A stretch of 64,000 nt of DNA from Desulfobulbaceae bacterium UBA2273 (GTDB lineage: Bacteria; Desulfobacterota; Desulfobulbia; Desulfobulbales; Desulfurivibrionaceae), in assembly GCA_002347095.1 (NCBI GenBank), contig DDWZ01000026.1, positions 1 to 64,000 of the forward strand. Direction: 5' to 3'. Positions 1 to 7,275 of the stretch are shown here, piece after piece (within the stretch, counting starts at the first letter, position 1; every line of letters begins with the position of its first letter). The position numbers were made by a program, and so were the translations under genes. The notes beneath the pieces were generated by a model. It ran no database searches. It was not told the DNA's origin and was given only the letters and a program-made list of their open reading frames with translations.

Positions 1-21
1 ACACAAAATTCTTTACACACC

Positions 22-64
22 CCTAAAAAGAGGGGACAGACGAGGATATTTCCACGTCTGTCCC
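22..64 (-). terminator. Hairpin downstream of the lipoprotein gene, REP-like
   Basis: A perfect 10-bp inverted repeat (GGGACAGACG at 33-42, CGTCTGTCCC at 55-64) encloses a 12-base loop. Read on the minus strand it is followed by CTCTTTTTAG, so it can serve as a terminator for the leftward gene that ends at 83. The GGGACAGAC core also resembles REP hairpins mobilised by Y1-type (RAYT) transposases, so it may be a REP copy reused as a terminator. Confidence 0.55.
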
Positions 65-82
65 AAATATTGATAATTATTT

Positions 83-736
83 TCATGGAGAATCTATGCT
101 ATCTAGCCAAGGCGTTCCAGCAATTTCTGGTTGAGCTTCGACTAGAGTAACTTCAGCGCCAGTCTTTGCATGAATAGAACGAACAATATCAAGGAAGGTT
201 TTTTCGGTCCACTCCTCTGGGGTTCCGACTATTGCGAATGCCATATCGCGGCTGATTTGGTTTAGGCCACCTTCCTGCTTGGTGAATACGGCGTAAAGAT
301 CGAGGTGGTAGCCCTCTTTATATTGAAAAAGACAGGCCGTCAAATTCAGGCTATTGCTTCCAGCAACGTTTCGCTGGGCCTGGGCCGTCCAACTGGCCCC
401 CTCGCATGTTGCCATGCGAAACCCGAGGCTTCCTCCCCCGCCACCCGCCAATAACGCAAGTTTTGATCCTTCAAGAGGATTTACAAGCTTGAATCTACTG
501 GGTTTTTCTGGAATTTCCCCGGAAGCTGGAATTGGGGTTGCCTCCTGTGCATTGCCAGCGTTACGTCCAATACCATCACTGGCAGCTTTACTGACTACTT
601 GTCGGGATGCAGAAGTCTTGATGTCAAAAATTCGGTAGTATTCCACCGTCTTTGTTTTCTGAGCAAGATAATTGCTTGTGGCGCCACAGCCGGTTAAGGC
701 AAAGGCAATTATGACGAAGATAATTGAATGCTTCAT
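83..736 (-). CDS. Predicted lipoprotein of unknown function
   Basis: A 217-residue protein with a hydrophobic signal peptide ending in a lipobox, LTGC, with the lipidated cysteine at position 17, so it is probably anchored in the cell envelope. No known domain is recognised. Visible features are a glycine run near residues 97-104, two further cysteines in the middle third (TCEG and TACLF), and a mixed alpha/beta-looking C-terminal part. It stands alone, with a hairpin downstream and a long repeat-containing gap upstream. The start is the ATG directly before the signal peptide. Function is unknown. Confidence 0.75.
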   Translation of the reverse strand: MKHSIIFVIIAFALTGCGATSNYLAQKTKTVEYYRIFDIKTSASRQVVSKAASDGIGRNAGNAQEATPIPASGEIPEKPSRFKLVNPLEGSKLALLAGGGGGSLGFRMATCEGASWTAQAQRNVAGSNSLNLTACLFQYKEGYHLDLYAVFTKQEGGLNQISRDMAFAIVGTPEEWTEKTFLDIVRSIHAKTGAEVTLVEAQPEIAGTPWLDSIDSP

Positions 737-971
737 AAAATTCCTTTCTGTTGTTGGATAAGGTGGAAAGTTTCTTCAATATCAAGCAGTTAATGCTAGG
801 TAAATTCGAGAAATTTTAACAAATTGTTTCTTTCTTGAGAAGAAATAATTACCCTCTTTAATCATTTTCTGGCGGCTCAAATCGGTACCACATTGTTGAT
901 ACCCCCTATTCCCGCGCCATCCGCACCATATTCTCCTAATGCGCGGTTTGCGGGAACATATCCACCAATTC

Positions 972-1070
972 GTAGGTCGGATAGAGCGAAGCGAAATCCG
1001 ACAAGTTTCAGGCGAGGTGCAAATGCGGTTGCCGTGGAAACGTCGGGTTTCGTTCCTCTACCCGACCTAC
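972..1070. repeat. Short palindromic repeat with GTAGGTCGG ends
   Basis: The element starts with GTAGGTCGG (972-980) and ends with its complement CCGACCTAC (1062-1070). A second inner pair, AAATCCGAC (994-1002) and GTCGGGTTT (1042-1050), gives a nested hairpin. Elements of this look (GTAGGTCGGAT...AAATCCGAC) are widespread intergenic repeats in proteobacterial genomes. No coding content. Confidence 0.65.
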
Positions 1071-1245
1071 TCTTTTCAAGTAAACTTCTATAGCCTCTCG
1101 TATTCTTTTCATTAAAATATCAACCGACATCTTTTTCTATAACGACATTAAACTCACGGACCATTTTGGGCGCCTTCTCATTTCTGGTTGATTGCCACAT
1201 ATGGCGATCCTATGTGATAGGACATGGGAAGTCAAAAGAAAATCT

Positions 1246-1424
1246 GATTAGCGCTAATCTTCCGCAAGACGTAATTTGTGCATGCGGAGAGCCATGCGAA
1301 ATCTCCCTCTCCCCCGCTTCAGTGGGGGAGAGAGCCGGGGTGAGGGGGTAAACGGTGGCTTTCCACCCTCTCCCTAACCCTCTCCCTCAAGGGCGAGGGA
1401 ATTTGCGAAAGATTAGCGCTGATC
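1246..1424. repeat. MITE-like element with 22-bp inverted ends around a CCCTCTCCC-type repeat
   Basis: The outer arms 1246-1267 and 1403-1424 are inverted copies of each other, matching at 20 of 22 positions by eye, each carrying the palindrome AGCGCT. Between them at about 1303-1402 is a double-hairpin repeat (CCCTCTCCCCC...GGGGGAGAG, then CCCTCTCCC...GGGCGAGGG). The inner part has the same architecture as the repeats at 3131-3238 and inside cbiD. Confidence 0.55.
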
Positions 1425-1455
1425 AGGAAAAAAAAACAAAGCCCAATCCCCATCC

Positions 1456-2799
1456 CTACTCCCGCTCCATCCGCACCATGGTTTCCTGATGGCCGGTCTG
1501 CGGGAACATATCCACCAAGCGGACTTCGGCCAGCCGGTAGCCGGCCTGGATAAGCCCTCCCAGATCGCGAGCCAGGGTGGCGGGGTCGCAGGAGATGTAG
1601 ATGATCTGCCGGGCTGCAAGGCCGGGCAGCAGGGGGATAAGTTCGGCGCAGCCGGAACGGGGCGGGTCGAGGAGGAGGCAGTCAAAGGTGGCCTTTTCGG
1701 CCAGCAGACGTCTGGCTGCCTTGGTGGCGCTTTCCTGGCTGAATCGGCAGCGGTCACCAAGACCGGCACCTTCGGCATTGCGCATCGCGCTGCGGATGGT
1801 GGAGCGCTGCATGTCCATGCCGGCTACCTGCCACCCCTGCATGGCCAGGGGAAGAGAGAAGTTCCCCATGCCGCAGAACAGGTCCAGCGCCTTGGTGGGC
1901 TGCATCTCCCGCGTCCACTCCAAGAGCAGTTTGATGCAGTTTTCGTTCTGCCCGAGATTCACCTGGCAGAACCCCCCCGGTTCCAAGGCAAGGGTGAGTG
2001 GCGGGCCGCACAGTCCTTCAGGCAGGGAAAATTTCACCAAGAGCCCGCTTAAAGGAATCTCGCCCGTGTCATTGAAACACGGGCCCTTGGCCTGGCCTTC
2101 CACGTTGAAGATCACCGCTTCCAGCAAGGGCAGGGCCTGGCAGAGAAGCCGTGCTGCCTGGTGATCTCCAGGCCTGGTTTTTCTGGTGTAGTGGATGAGC
2201 AGGATAACCGAGTTGTGACCTGGGTTTTCGAGCAGCTCCATGGCCGAGGCCATGGACAGGAGAATTTGAAACGGCCTGGAGGCGGAAAGCGCGGCAAGCA
2301 CCGAGTTGATCCCCTCCCCTGCCAGGGGGCAGCGGGAAACAGGGATCAGCTTGTGGCTCTGACGGCTGAAATACCCCATTACCCCCTGCGCCACCTGCAA
2401 CCTGATCCGTTGCCGGTAGCCAAAGGGTTTGGGTGAGGCCAGGGGGGCGCCCAGAAGAGCGGGAAGCTCCTCCTCCCGGCACAGCCCTGCCCGGCAGAGC
2501 GTTTCCCCCAGGATCCCGTTTTTCAGGCGAAGCTGTTCCTCGTAGGTGGCGTGCTGAAAATCGCAGCCTCCGCAAGTGTCGTACACCGGGCAGATCGGGG
2601 GGATTCGCTGCGCCGAGGGGGTAAGCAGCTCCAAGAGGTCTGCTTCCTGATACTGCTTGTGGCTACGGCGTAGTTGCACCCGCCCCCGCTCTCCGGGCAG
2701 CACGCGGGGGACCATGACCACTTGGCCATCGGGCAGACGCCCCAGGCCAAGGCCACCCTTGATTACCTTGTCAACCGTGAGTTCCACGGATTTGCTCAT
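1456..2799 (-). CDS. rlmD: 23S rRNA (uracil-5-)-methyltransferase, RumA/RlmD family
   Basis: A 447-residue SAM-dependent RNA m5U methyltransferase. In order it has an N-terminal TRAM domain (about residues 1-60), a Fe-S cluster cysteine motif (CPVYDTCGGC), the SAM-binding motif DLFCGMGNFSLPLA, the catalytic-region motif LLLDPPRSGC, and the nucleophile motif YISCDPATLARD. The start is the ATG at 2799 (MSKSVELTV). The frame stays open 95 codons further upstream, but that part is translated from a dispersed repeat and is low complexity. The RlmD/RlmC/TrmA subfamily, and so the exact target uridine, cannot be fixed from sequence alone. It stands alone on the minus strand. Confidence 0.9.
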   Translation of the reverse strand: MSKSVELTVDKVIKGGLGLGRLPDGQVVMVPRVLPGERGRVQLRRSHKQYQEADLLELLTPSAQRIPPICPVYDTCGGCDFQHATYEEQLRLKNGILGETLCRAGLCREEELPALLGAPLASPKPFGYRQRIRLQVAQGVMGYFSRQSHKLIPVSRCPLAGEGINSVLAALSASRPFQILLSMASAMELLENPGHNSVILLIHYTRKTRPGDHQAARLLCQALPLLEAVIFNVEGQAKGPCFNDTGEIPLSGLLVKFSLPEGLCGPPLTLALEPGGFCQVNLGQNENCIKLLLEWTREMQPTKALDLFCGMGNFSLPLAMQGWQVAGMDMQRSTIRSAMRNAEGAGLGDRCRFSQESATKAARRLLAEKATFDCLLLDPPRSGCAELIPLLPGLAARQIIYISCDPATLARDLGGLIQAGYRLAEVRLVDMFPQTGHQETMVRMERE

Positions 2800-2814
2800 C
2801 AACGGCTCCGCATG

Positions 2815-3105
2815 GTTTTTCTTTCTTCTTTTGCGTGCCCAAAAGAAGAAACAAGAAAAAGGCACCCCAGCCAGTCCTGGCCCTGCGGGCTTCCCTTGCT
2901 TCTCGCCGAGGGCGGGACGCGGAAAAACTCGGGCTTCGCCCTCAGACAGTTCCCGCGTCTTTTTCCGCCCCCGTCTGCGAGGCGCGGCAGGACAAATGGG
3001 GGGAAACCCATTGGCACGAAGCCGAGCACCGGAAAAACTGCCGAAAAGGGGGGTTGCACTGTTTGAGTACCCCCTGCGGGGCATAAACTCCGCGAGTTTG
3101 CAACG
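2815..3105. repeat. Dispersed GCCCAAAAGAA-type repeat, forward copy plus inverted fragment
   Basis: From about 2815 the text runs TTCTTTT..TGCCCAAAAGAA..AAGGCACCCC and later AAACTCGGGCTTCGCCCTCAGACAGT, matching the order of motifs in the repeat at 14452-14645. A second fragment, about 3025-3105 (GCCGAGCACCGGA...CTGCCGAAAA...TTGCACTGTTTGAG), matches the reverse complement of the other half of that repeat. Together they fill the 5' flank of the methyltransferase gene and create a false N-terminal extension. Confidence 0.6.
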
Positions 3106-3130
3106 TCCCTTTTCGCCAGCTCCGCAATAA

Positions 3131-3238
3131 TTCCCTCCCCCCTGGCGGGGGAGGGTTAGTGAGAGGGGGAATCAGCCATGAACCCGGCAGATTGCAGCTT
3201 CACCCACCCCCCAGCCCCCTCCCGTCGAGGGAGGGGGG
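3131..3238 (+). repeat. CCCTCCCCC-type double-hairpin repeat, copy A
   Basis: Two GC-rich hairpins (CCCTCCCCC...GGGGGAGGG and CCCCCTCCC...GGGAGGGGG) flank a roughly 45-base centre. The stretch about 3146-3237 aligns with the minus strand of the insertion in cbiD (33115-33251), with about 11 differences over roughly 88 bases by eye. The overall design also matches the inner part of the element at 1246-1424. Confidence 0.7.
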
Positions 3239-3242
3239 ATTG

Positions 3243-3291
3243 AATAACAAACAAAAATGCCGGCACAGGGCCACAGCCCCATACCGGCATT
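3243..3291 (-). terminator. Rho-independent terminator of leuCD
   Basis: The stem AATGCCGG (3256-3263) pairs with CCGGCATT (3284-3291). On the minus strand the stem is followed by a T-rich run (TTTTTGTTTGTT), 28 bases after the leuD stop codon. Confidence 0.75.
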
Positions 3292-3318
3292 CTGGGGGAC
3301 ATTCCACCCCGTTACATC

Positions 3319-3834
3319 TTAATAATTCTTGTCAGCATAGGCCAGCCAACCGCCTGCTTCCACGAGTTTTTTGTCAAATTCGTTGAGCTTGAACAGGATA
3401 GCCACCTTCTTGTCGCCCTGAGCAGTGATCGTGCAACCGGTCAGATCCACACTGATCGTCACTGCATCCCCAAGGCTGAAAATGGTCTCGATATCCTTTT
3501 TCGGCAGCTCGATGGCCAACATGCCGCAGTTGTACATGTTTTGCCGGAAGATACGGGCAAAGCTCTCGGCGATGACCACGTTGATGTCGTTGACCTCAAA
3601 GACCCAGACCGCATGCTCGCGGGAGGAGCCGCAGCCGAAATTGGCCCGGGTGACGATAACCCCCTTGCCCTCGATGTCCTTGCGCGGATTAAAGCCCCCG
3701 AGCTTAAGGTCTTCCAGGATATAGGGCTGCAGGGCCAGCTTGGTGTTTTCGGTCAGGTACTTGGCCGGGATGATCTCGTCGGTATTGATATCGTTTCTGT
3801 CAAGAAACAGCGCTTTGCCGCCAAACTCTTTCAT
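3319..3834 (-). CDS. leuD: 3-isopropylmalate dehydratase small subunit
   Basis: A 171-residue small (swivel-domain) subunit that pairs with LeuC to isomerise 2-isopropylmalate to 3-isopropylmalate in leucine synthesis. Typical motifs are DRNDINTDEIIPAKYL near the N-terminus and the conserved GCGSSREHAVW loop in the middle. The length suits the short LeuD class of anaerobes and archaea. It lies 45 bases downstream of leuC and ends at a clear terminator, so leuC-leuD form the operon. leuA and leuB are not in the window. Confidence 0.92.
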   Translation of the reverse strand: MKEFGGKALFLDRNDINTDEIIPAKYLTENTKLALQPYILEDLKLGGFNPRKDIEGKGVIVTRANFGCGSSREHAVWVFEVNDINVVIAESFARIFRQNMYNCGMLAIELPKKDIETIFSLGDAVTISVDLTGCTITAQGDKKVAILFKLNEFDKKLVEAGGWLAYADKNY

Positions 3835-3879
3835 TATCGTTTACTCCAATGTGGTTGGGTCGTTGGAACCCGGTTGTTT

Positions 3880-5163
3880 CTATAAAAGTTTCCGCGGGTC
3901 GGTGATATGGCCCTGCACCGCAGTGGCCGCGGCGGTGAGCGGACTCATCAGGTGGACGATGCCGCCCTTGCCCATGCGGCCGTTGAAGTTCCGGTTGGTG
4001 GTGGAGGCGCAGATCTCGCCATCGGCAAGAACCCCGTTGCTCATGCCCAGGCAGGCGCCGCAGGTGGGGTTGGTCACGCAGAAACCCGCTTCCATGAAGA
4101 TGGCGATGAGCCCCTCTTCCAGCGCCTGCGAATACACCTTGGGCGTGGCCGGAGAAAGGATGCCGCGCACATTGGCGGCGATTTTCTTGCCTTTCAGTAT
4201 CCGGGCCGCGGAGCGGAGATCCTCGATGCGGCCGTTGGTGCAGGAGCCGATGTACACCTGATCCACCGGGGTGCCCTCCATCTCGGTGACGTCTTTCACC
4301 TCGTCGGGCTTGTAGCCGAAGGTCACCTGGGGCACCAGCGTGGACACATCCAGGGTCATTTCCTGAACATAGGTCGCATCGGGGTCGGAATGCCACTGGA
4401 AAAAATCCTCCACCGCCAGATCAATGGACTCGTACTGATCCTTGATAAAGGGCCAGAGGTATTTGGCGGTCACCCGGTCGGGCAGGCAGATGCCGCAGGT
4501 GCCCCCGGCCTCGATGGCCATGTTGCACAGGGTCATCCGCGCTTCCATGCTCATTGCCTCAACCACCGGCCCGCTGAATTCCATGATCTTGTCGGTGGCT
4601 CCGTTCACGGTCAGCTTCTTGATGATGAAGAGGATCACGTCCTTGGCCGAGACGCCGTCCTGCAAAGCGCCGGTGATGGTGATTTTCATGGTTTCCGGGG
4701 TGCGGAAGGAGCAAACCCCTTTGAGGATGCCAACCTCCAGGTCGGTGGTGCCCACGCCCGCGGCAAAGGCGCCGAAGGCCCCATGGGTGCAGGTATGCGA
4801 ATCACCCATGATCACCGTGTAGCCGGGACGGACAAAGCCTTTTTCCGGAAAGAGCGCGTGGCAAACCCCGTTGGCCCCGATATCGAAGAAGTCTTGAATC
4901 TTATGGCGCCTGGCCCAATCGCGGATGATCTTGCCTTGCATGGCGGTTTTGGAATCCTTGGCCGGGGTGACATGATCGATGACCGCCTTGATCTTGGTGG
5001 TGTCGAAAACCCGGTCCATGCCGCGGGCTTCAAGGTCGGTAATGGCGATGGGCGTGGTGATCTCGTGGCACATGACCACGTCGATATCCAGGATGACGTT
5101 TTCCGGGGTGGGGGTGTCACGCAGATGCGCGGCGAAAATTTTTTCAGCTATGGTTTTACCCAT
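3880..5163 (-). CDS. leuC: 3-isopropylmalate dehydratase large subunit
   Basis: A 427-residue aconitase-family subunit carrying the catalytic 4Fe-4S cluster. The cluster cysteines are visible in YIGSCTNGR and in the pair TNPTCGACLGM. GDSHTCTHGAFGAFA is a conserved substrate-loop motif. The length matches the shorter LeuC type that partners a separate LeuD, which is encoded just downstream. A homoaconitase-like specificity cannot be excluded by sequence, but the pairing with leuD favours the leucine pathway. The start is the ATG at 5163 (MGKTIAEKIF). Confidence 0.92.
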   Translation of the reverse strand: MGKTIAEKIFAAHLRDTPTPENVILDIDVVMCHEITTPIAITDLEARGMDRVFDTTKIKAVIDHVTPAKDSKTAMQGKIIRDWARRHKIQDFFDIGANGVCHALFPEKGFVRPGYTVIMGDSHTCTHGAFGAFAAGVGTTDLEVGILKGVCSFRTPETMKITITGALQDGVSAKDVILFIIKKLTVNGATDKIMEFSGPVVEAMSMEARMTLCNMAIEAGGTCGICLPDRVTAKYLWPFIKDQYESIDLAVEDFFQWHSDPDATYVQEMTLDVSTLVPQVTFGYKPDEVKDVTEMEGTPVDQVYIGSCTNGRIEDLRSAARILKGKKIAANVRGILSPATPKVYSQALEEGLIAIFMEAGFCVTNPTCGACLGMSNGVLADGEICASTTNRNFNGRMGKGGIVHLMSPLTAAATAVQGHITDPRKLL

Positions 5164-5450
5164 TGGTCATAAGCCTCCGTGCGGGGGGGATTGTCTGAGA
5201 TTTTTTGGGTGGGGGTCATGCCCACGGTAAATAAGTTTTTTACCACAAACCGGTAGCCGTTAGCCATGATAAATGACAGGGGCCGGCCTAAAAAAATACC
5301 GGCAATACCCGGTTTCCCAAACGGAAACGCTTTTTTTCATACTTAAGGTTTGACCGGAGTTGACCGGCTGTATATCATGCTAGGAACCCGGATGTTTTGC
5401 CGCCGGGTCCTCCCTCTCCGGGCGCGGGAAATTTCTCTCAGGATTACAGC

Positions 5451-7133
5451 ATGCACATGGCACGAAAGACCTCCCATACCCCTGCCCGGCAACGGTCTGC
5501 CGCCCAGGTTGAAAATCTGCAAACCGTCGAACTCATCCTGACAATCGCCAGGGATGAATATGGAGAAATCCCCCCCAGGCTTGGTGGGCTGTTCGAGGAT
5601 GTCGCCGCTCTCTACGCCGGAAACTGGCCAAGCCACGAAGCCTGCGCTGTCACCTACCACAACTTCAACCACGCCCTTGATGTCTGCCTTGCCGCGGCCC
5701 GCATGCTCTCCGGCTGGAACAAGGCGGAACCGGCGCACCCCTTGGGGCAAAAGTACTTTCAGCTCGGCATGGCCGCCGCCCTTTTCCATGACGCCGGCTA
5801 TATCAAGGACAAGGGCGACCAGGCCGGAGCAGGCGGCAAATTCACCCTGGTGCATGTCCAGCGGAGCATGGAGATTGCCCGGGAATATCTGGGGCAAAAA
5901 CAGTGGCCTCAAGAAGAGGTGGAGGCGGTTGTCCGGATAATCTCCATCACCGATTACGCCAGCTTGCCGGATCTCGCCCCCCTGTTTACCGAGCCGCGCC
6001 TGAAAATCATGGCGCAGATGGTTGCCACCGCCGATCTGATCGCCCAGATGGCGGATATCGATTATGTCCGGCGCATCGACGATCTCTTTGCCGAGTTCAA
6101 GGAGGTCTATGAGTTTGAAAGCCACAAGACCCTGGCCAGAAAGGGGACCAAGGTGTATAAAACCGTCCAGGAGATCAAGGACGGCACCATTGATTTTTAC
6201 GAGAAGTTTGTCCTCCCCACCCTGACCAAGCTCGGCCGCATGGACCGTTATCTGACCAATTTTTTCGGCGACGGCAGAAATCCGTACCAGGAAAACATCA
6301 CCGCCAATCTCTCCGATCACCTTATGGATGACCGCTCCCAATGGCGCCGCATCGGCGACATCCTCACCGACCTCGGGCTGGCTTCCAACAAACAGATTGC
6401 CGACGCCCTGGCCCGGCAAAAGAGTCTGGCCGGGAAAAAATCCGGTTCCACCCAAAGTTTCAACGCTCTGATCCGTGAGCACCTGCTTCCCTGGTTTACG
6501 GCCCGCTCCCAGGAAGGGCGCTGTCTTGGCGACATCCTCATGGAGATGCAAGCGGTGGAGCCGAAATCCCTGGCCAAAGGGTTGCTGGCCCAGATGCTGC
6601 CCGATTCCCTGTATGAGTCGCTTTCTCCCCGGGAGTTGCACTTCCTGCTCCAGGCCGCCATCCTTTTGCAGAATATCTGCAAAGGCCCCTGGATTTTGGG
6701 GGTGGTTCTGGAGATGGCCAACGAAATCCTTGGGTGCGAAGCCAGCTCGATCCTCATCGCGGATCTTGACGAAAAGGAGATGCTGGTCGCCCTGCCCACC
6801 GGCCCCAAGAAAAACGCGGTCTACGGCAAGGGGATTGCCATGGACAAGGGGCTTTCCGGCTGGGTCTACCGCAACGGCCAACCGGCGCGGGTGAGCAATG
6901 TCAATGTTGACGCCCGATTCGACGATGGCATGGACAAAAATATCGGCTTTGTCACCCGCTCCATCCTCGCCGTGCCCCTGCATGTGAATGGCGAGTGCAT
7001 CGGCGCCGTGGAGGCGCTGAACAAAAACGATGACGATTTCACCACCCACGACATGAATGTGCTCGCCATCCTTGCCAACATGCTTGCCAATGTCATGGTC
7101 GGTGTTTTGTGCATCCAGGCAAACCATGAGTAA
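5451..7133 (+). CDS. HD/PDE-like domain protein with C-terminal GAF domain
   Basis: A 560-residue predicted cytoplasmic signalling protein. Near residues 69-78 is YHNFNHALDV and near 110-116 is ALFHDAGYI. This spacing and wording resemble the metal-binding N-terminal motifs of class I cyclic-nucleotide phosphodiesterases (YHNxxHAxDV followed by HD) more than HD-GYP proteins. A linker of about 200 residues follows, then a GAF domain from about residue 420 (ASSILIADLDEKEMLVALPT; GLSGWVYRNGQPARVSNV). The ATG at 5451 (or 5457) is preferred over the in-frame TTG at 5397, which adds a proline/glycine-rich stretch. No signal peptide or membrane segment. Cyclic-nucleotide hydrolysis is inferred, not shown. 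Confidence 0.75.
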   Translation: MHMARKTSHTPARQRSAAQVENLQTVELILTIARDEYGEIPPRLGGLFEDVAALYAGNWPSHEACAVTYHNFNHALDVCLAAARMLSGWNKAEPAHPLGQKYFQLGMAAALFHDAGYIKDKGDQAGAGGKFTLVHVQRSMEIAREYLGQKQWPQEEVEAVVRIISITDYASLPDLAPLFTEPRLKIMAQMVATADLIAQMADIDYVRRIDDLFAEFKEVYEFESHKTLARKGTKVYKTVQEIKDGTIDFYEKFVLPTLTKLGRMDRYLTNFFGDGRNPYQENITANLSDHLMDDRSQWRRIGDILTDLGLASNKQIADALARQKSLAGKKSGSTQSFNALIREHLLPWFTARSQEGRCLGDILMEMQAVEPKSLAKGLLAQMLPDSLYESLSPRELHFLLQAAILLQNICKGPWILGVVLEMANEILGCEASSILIADLDEKEMLVALPTGPKKNAVYGKGIAMDKGLSGWVYRNGQPARVSNVNVDARFDDGMDKNIGFVTRSILAVPLHVNGECIGAVEALNKNDDDFTTHDMNVLAILANMLANVMVGVLCIQANHE

Positions 7134-7191
7134 TCACGCAAAAACGGCATCGGCACAACCGGGAGCCGGCCCAATCGGGCACATTCTTCAT

Positions 7192-7220
7192 CTCCCCCTT
7201 TAACAAAGGGGAGAATATTT
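7192..7220 (+). terminator. Possible terminator after the HD-GAF gene
   Basis: CTCCCC and GGGGAG arms, extended by TTT/AAA, are followed by AATATTTT. The hairpin lies between the HD-GAF gene and the yej-type operon. The T-run is short, so it may be weak. Confidence 0.4.
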
Positions 7221-7275
7221 TCGAAACAACCTGAAATCGTGGCGATTCCAATAAACCATTGAGCATCCTTTCCCA

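Larger units (their letters stand above)
737..1455. other. Gene-free, repeat-rich intergenic region
   Basis: No convincing gene lies here. Short open frames (893-1093 and 1166-1351 on the plus strand) fall largely in repeats and lack a ribosome site or recognisable protein. The stretch holds a 99-bp terminal-inverted-repeat element (972-1070) and a larger palindromic element (1246-1424). The part up to about 880 is AT-rich and probably carries the promoter of the leftward lipoprotein gene. Confidence 0.6.

Noticed and set aside
893..1093. Short plus-strand open frame
   Set aside because: It lies largely in the GTAGGTCGG-type repeat and has no ribosome site.
3907..5172. Open frame of 421 codons on the plus strand
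   Set aside because: Complement of leuC with the same boundaries; His/Gly-rich reverse translation.
5343..7127. Open frame of 594 codons on the minus strand
   Set aside because: Antisense to the HD-GAF gene; it has no recognisable motif and a His/Gly/Asp-rich composition typical of the reverse frame of a GC-rich gene.
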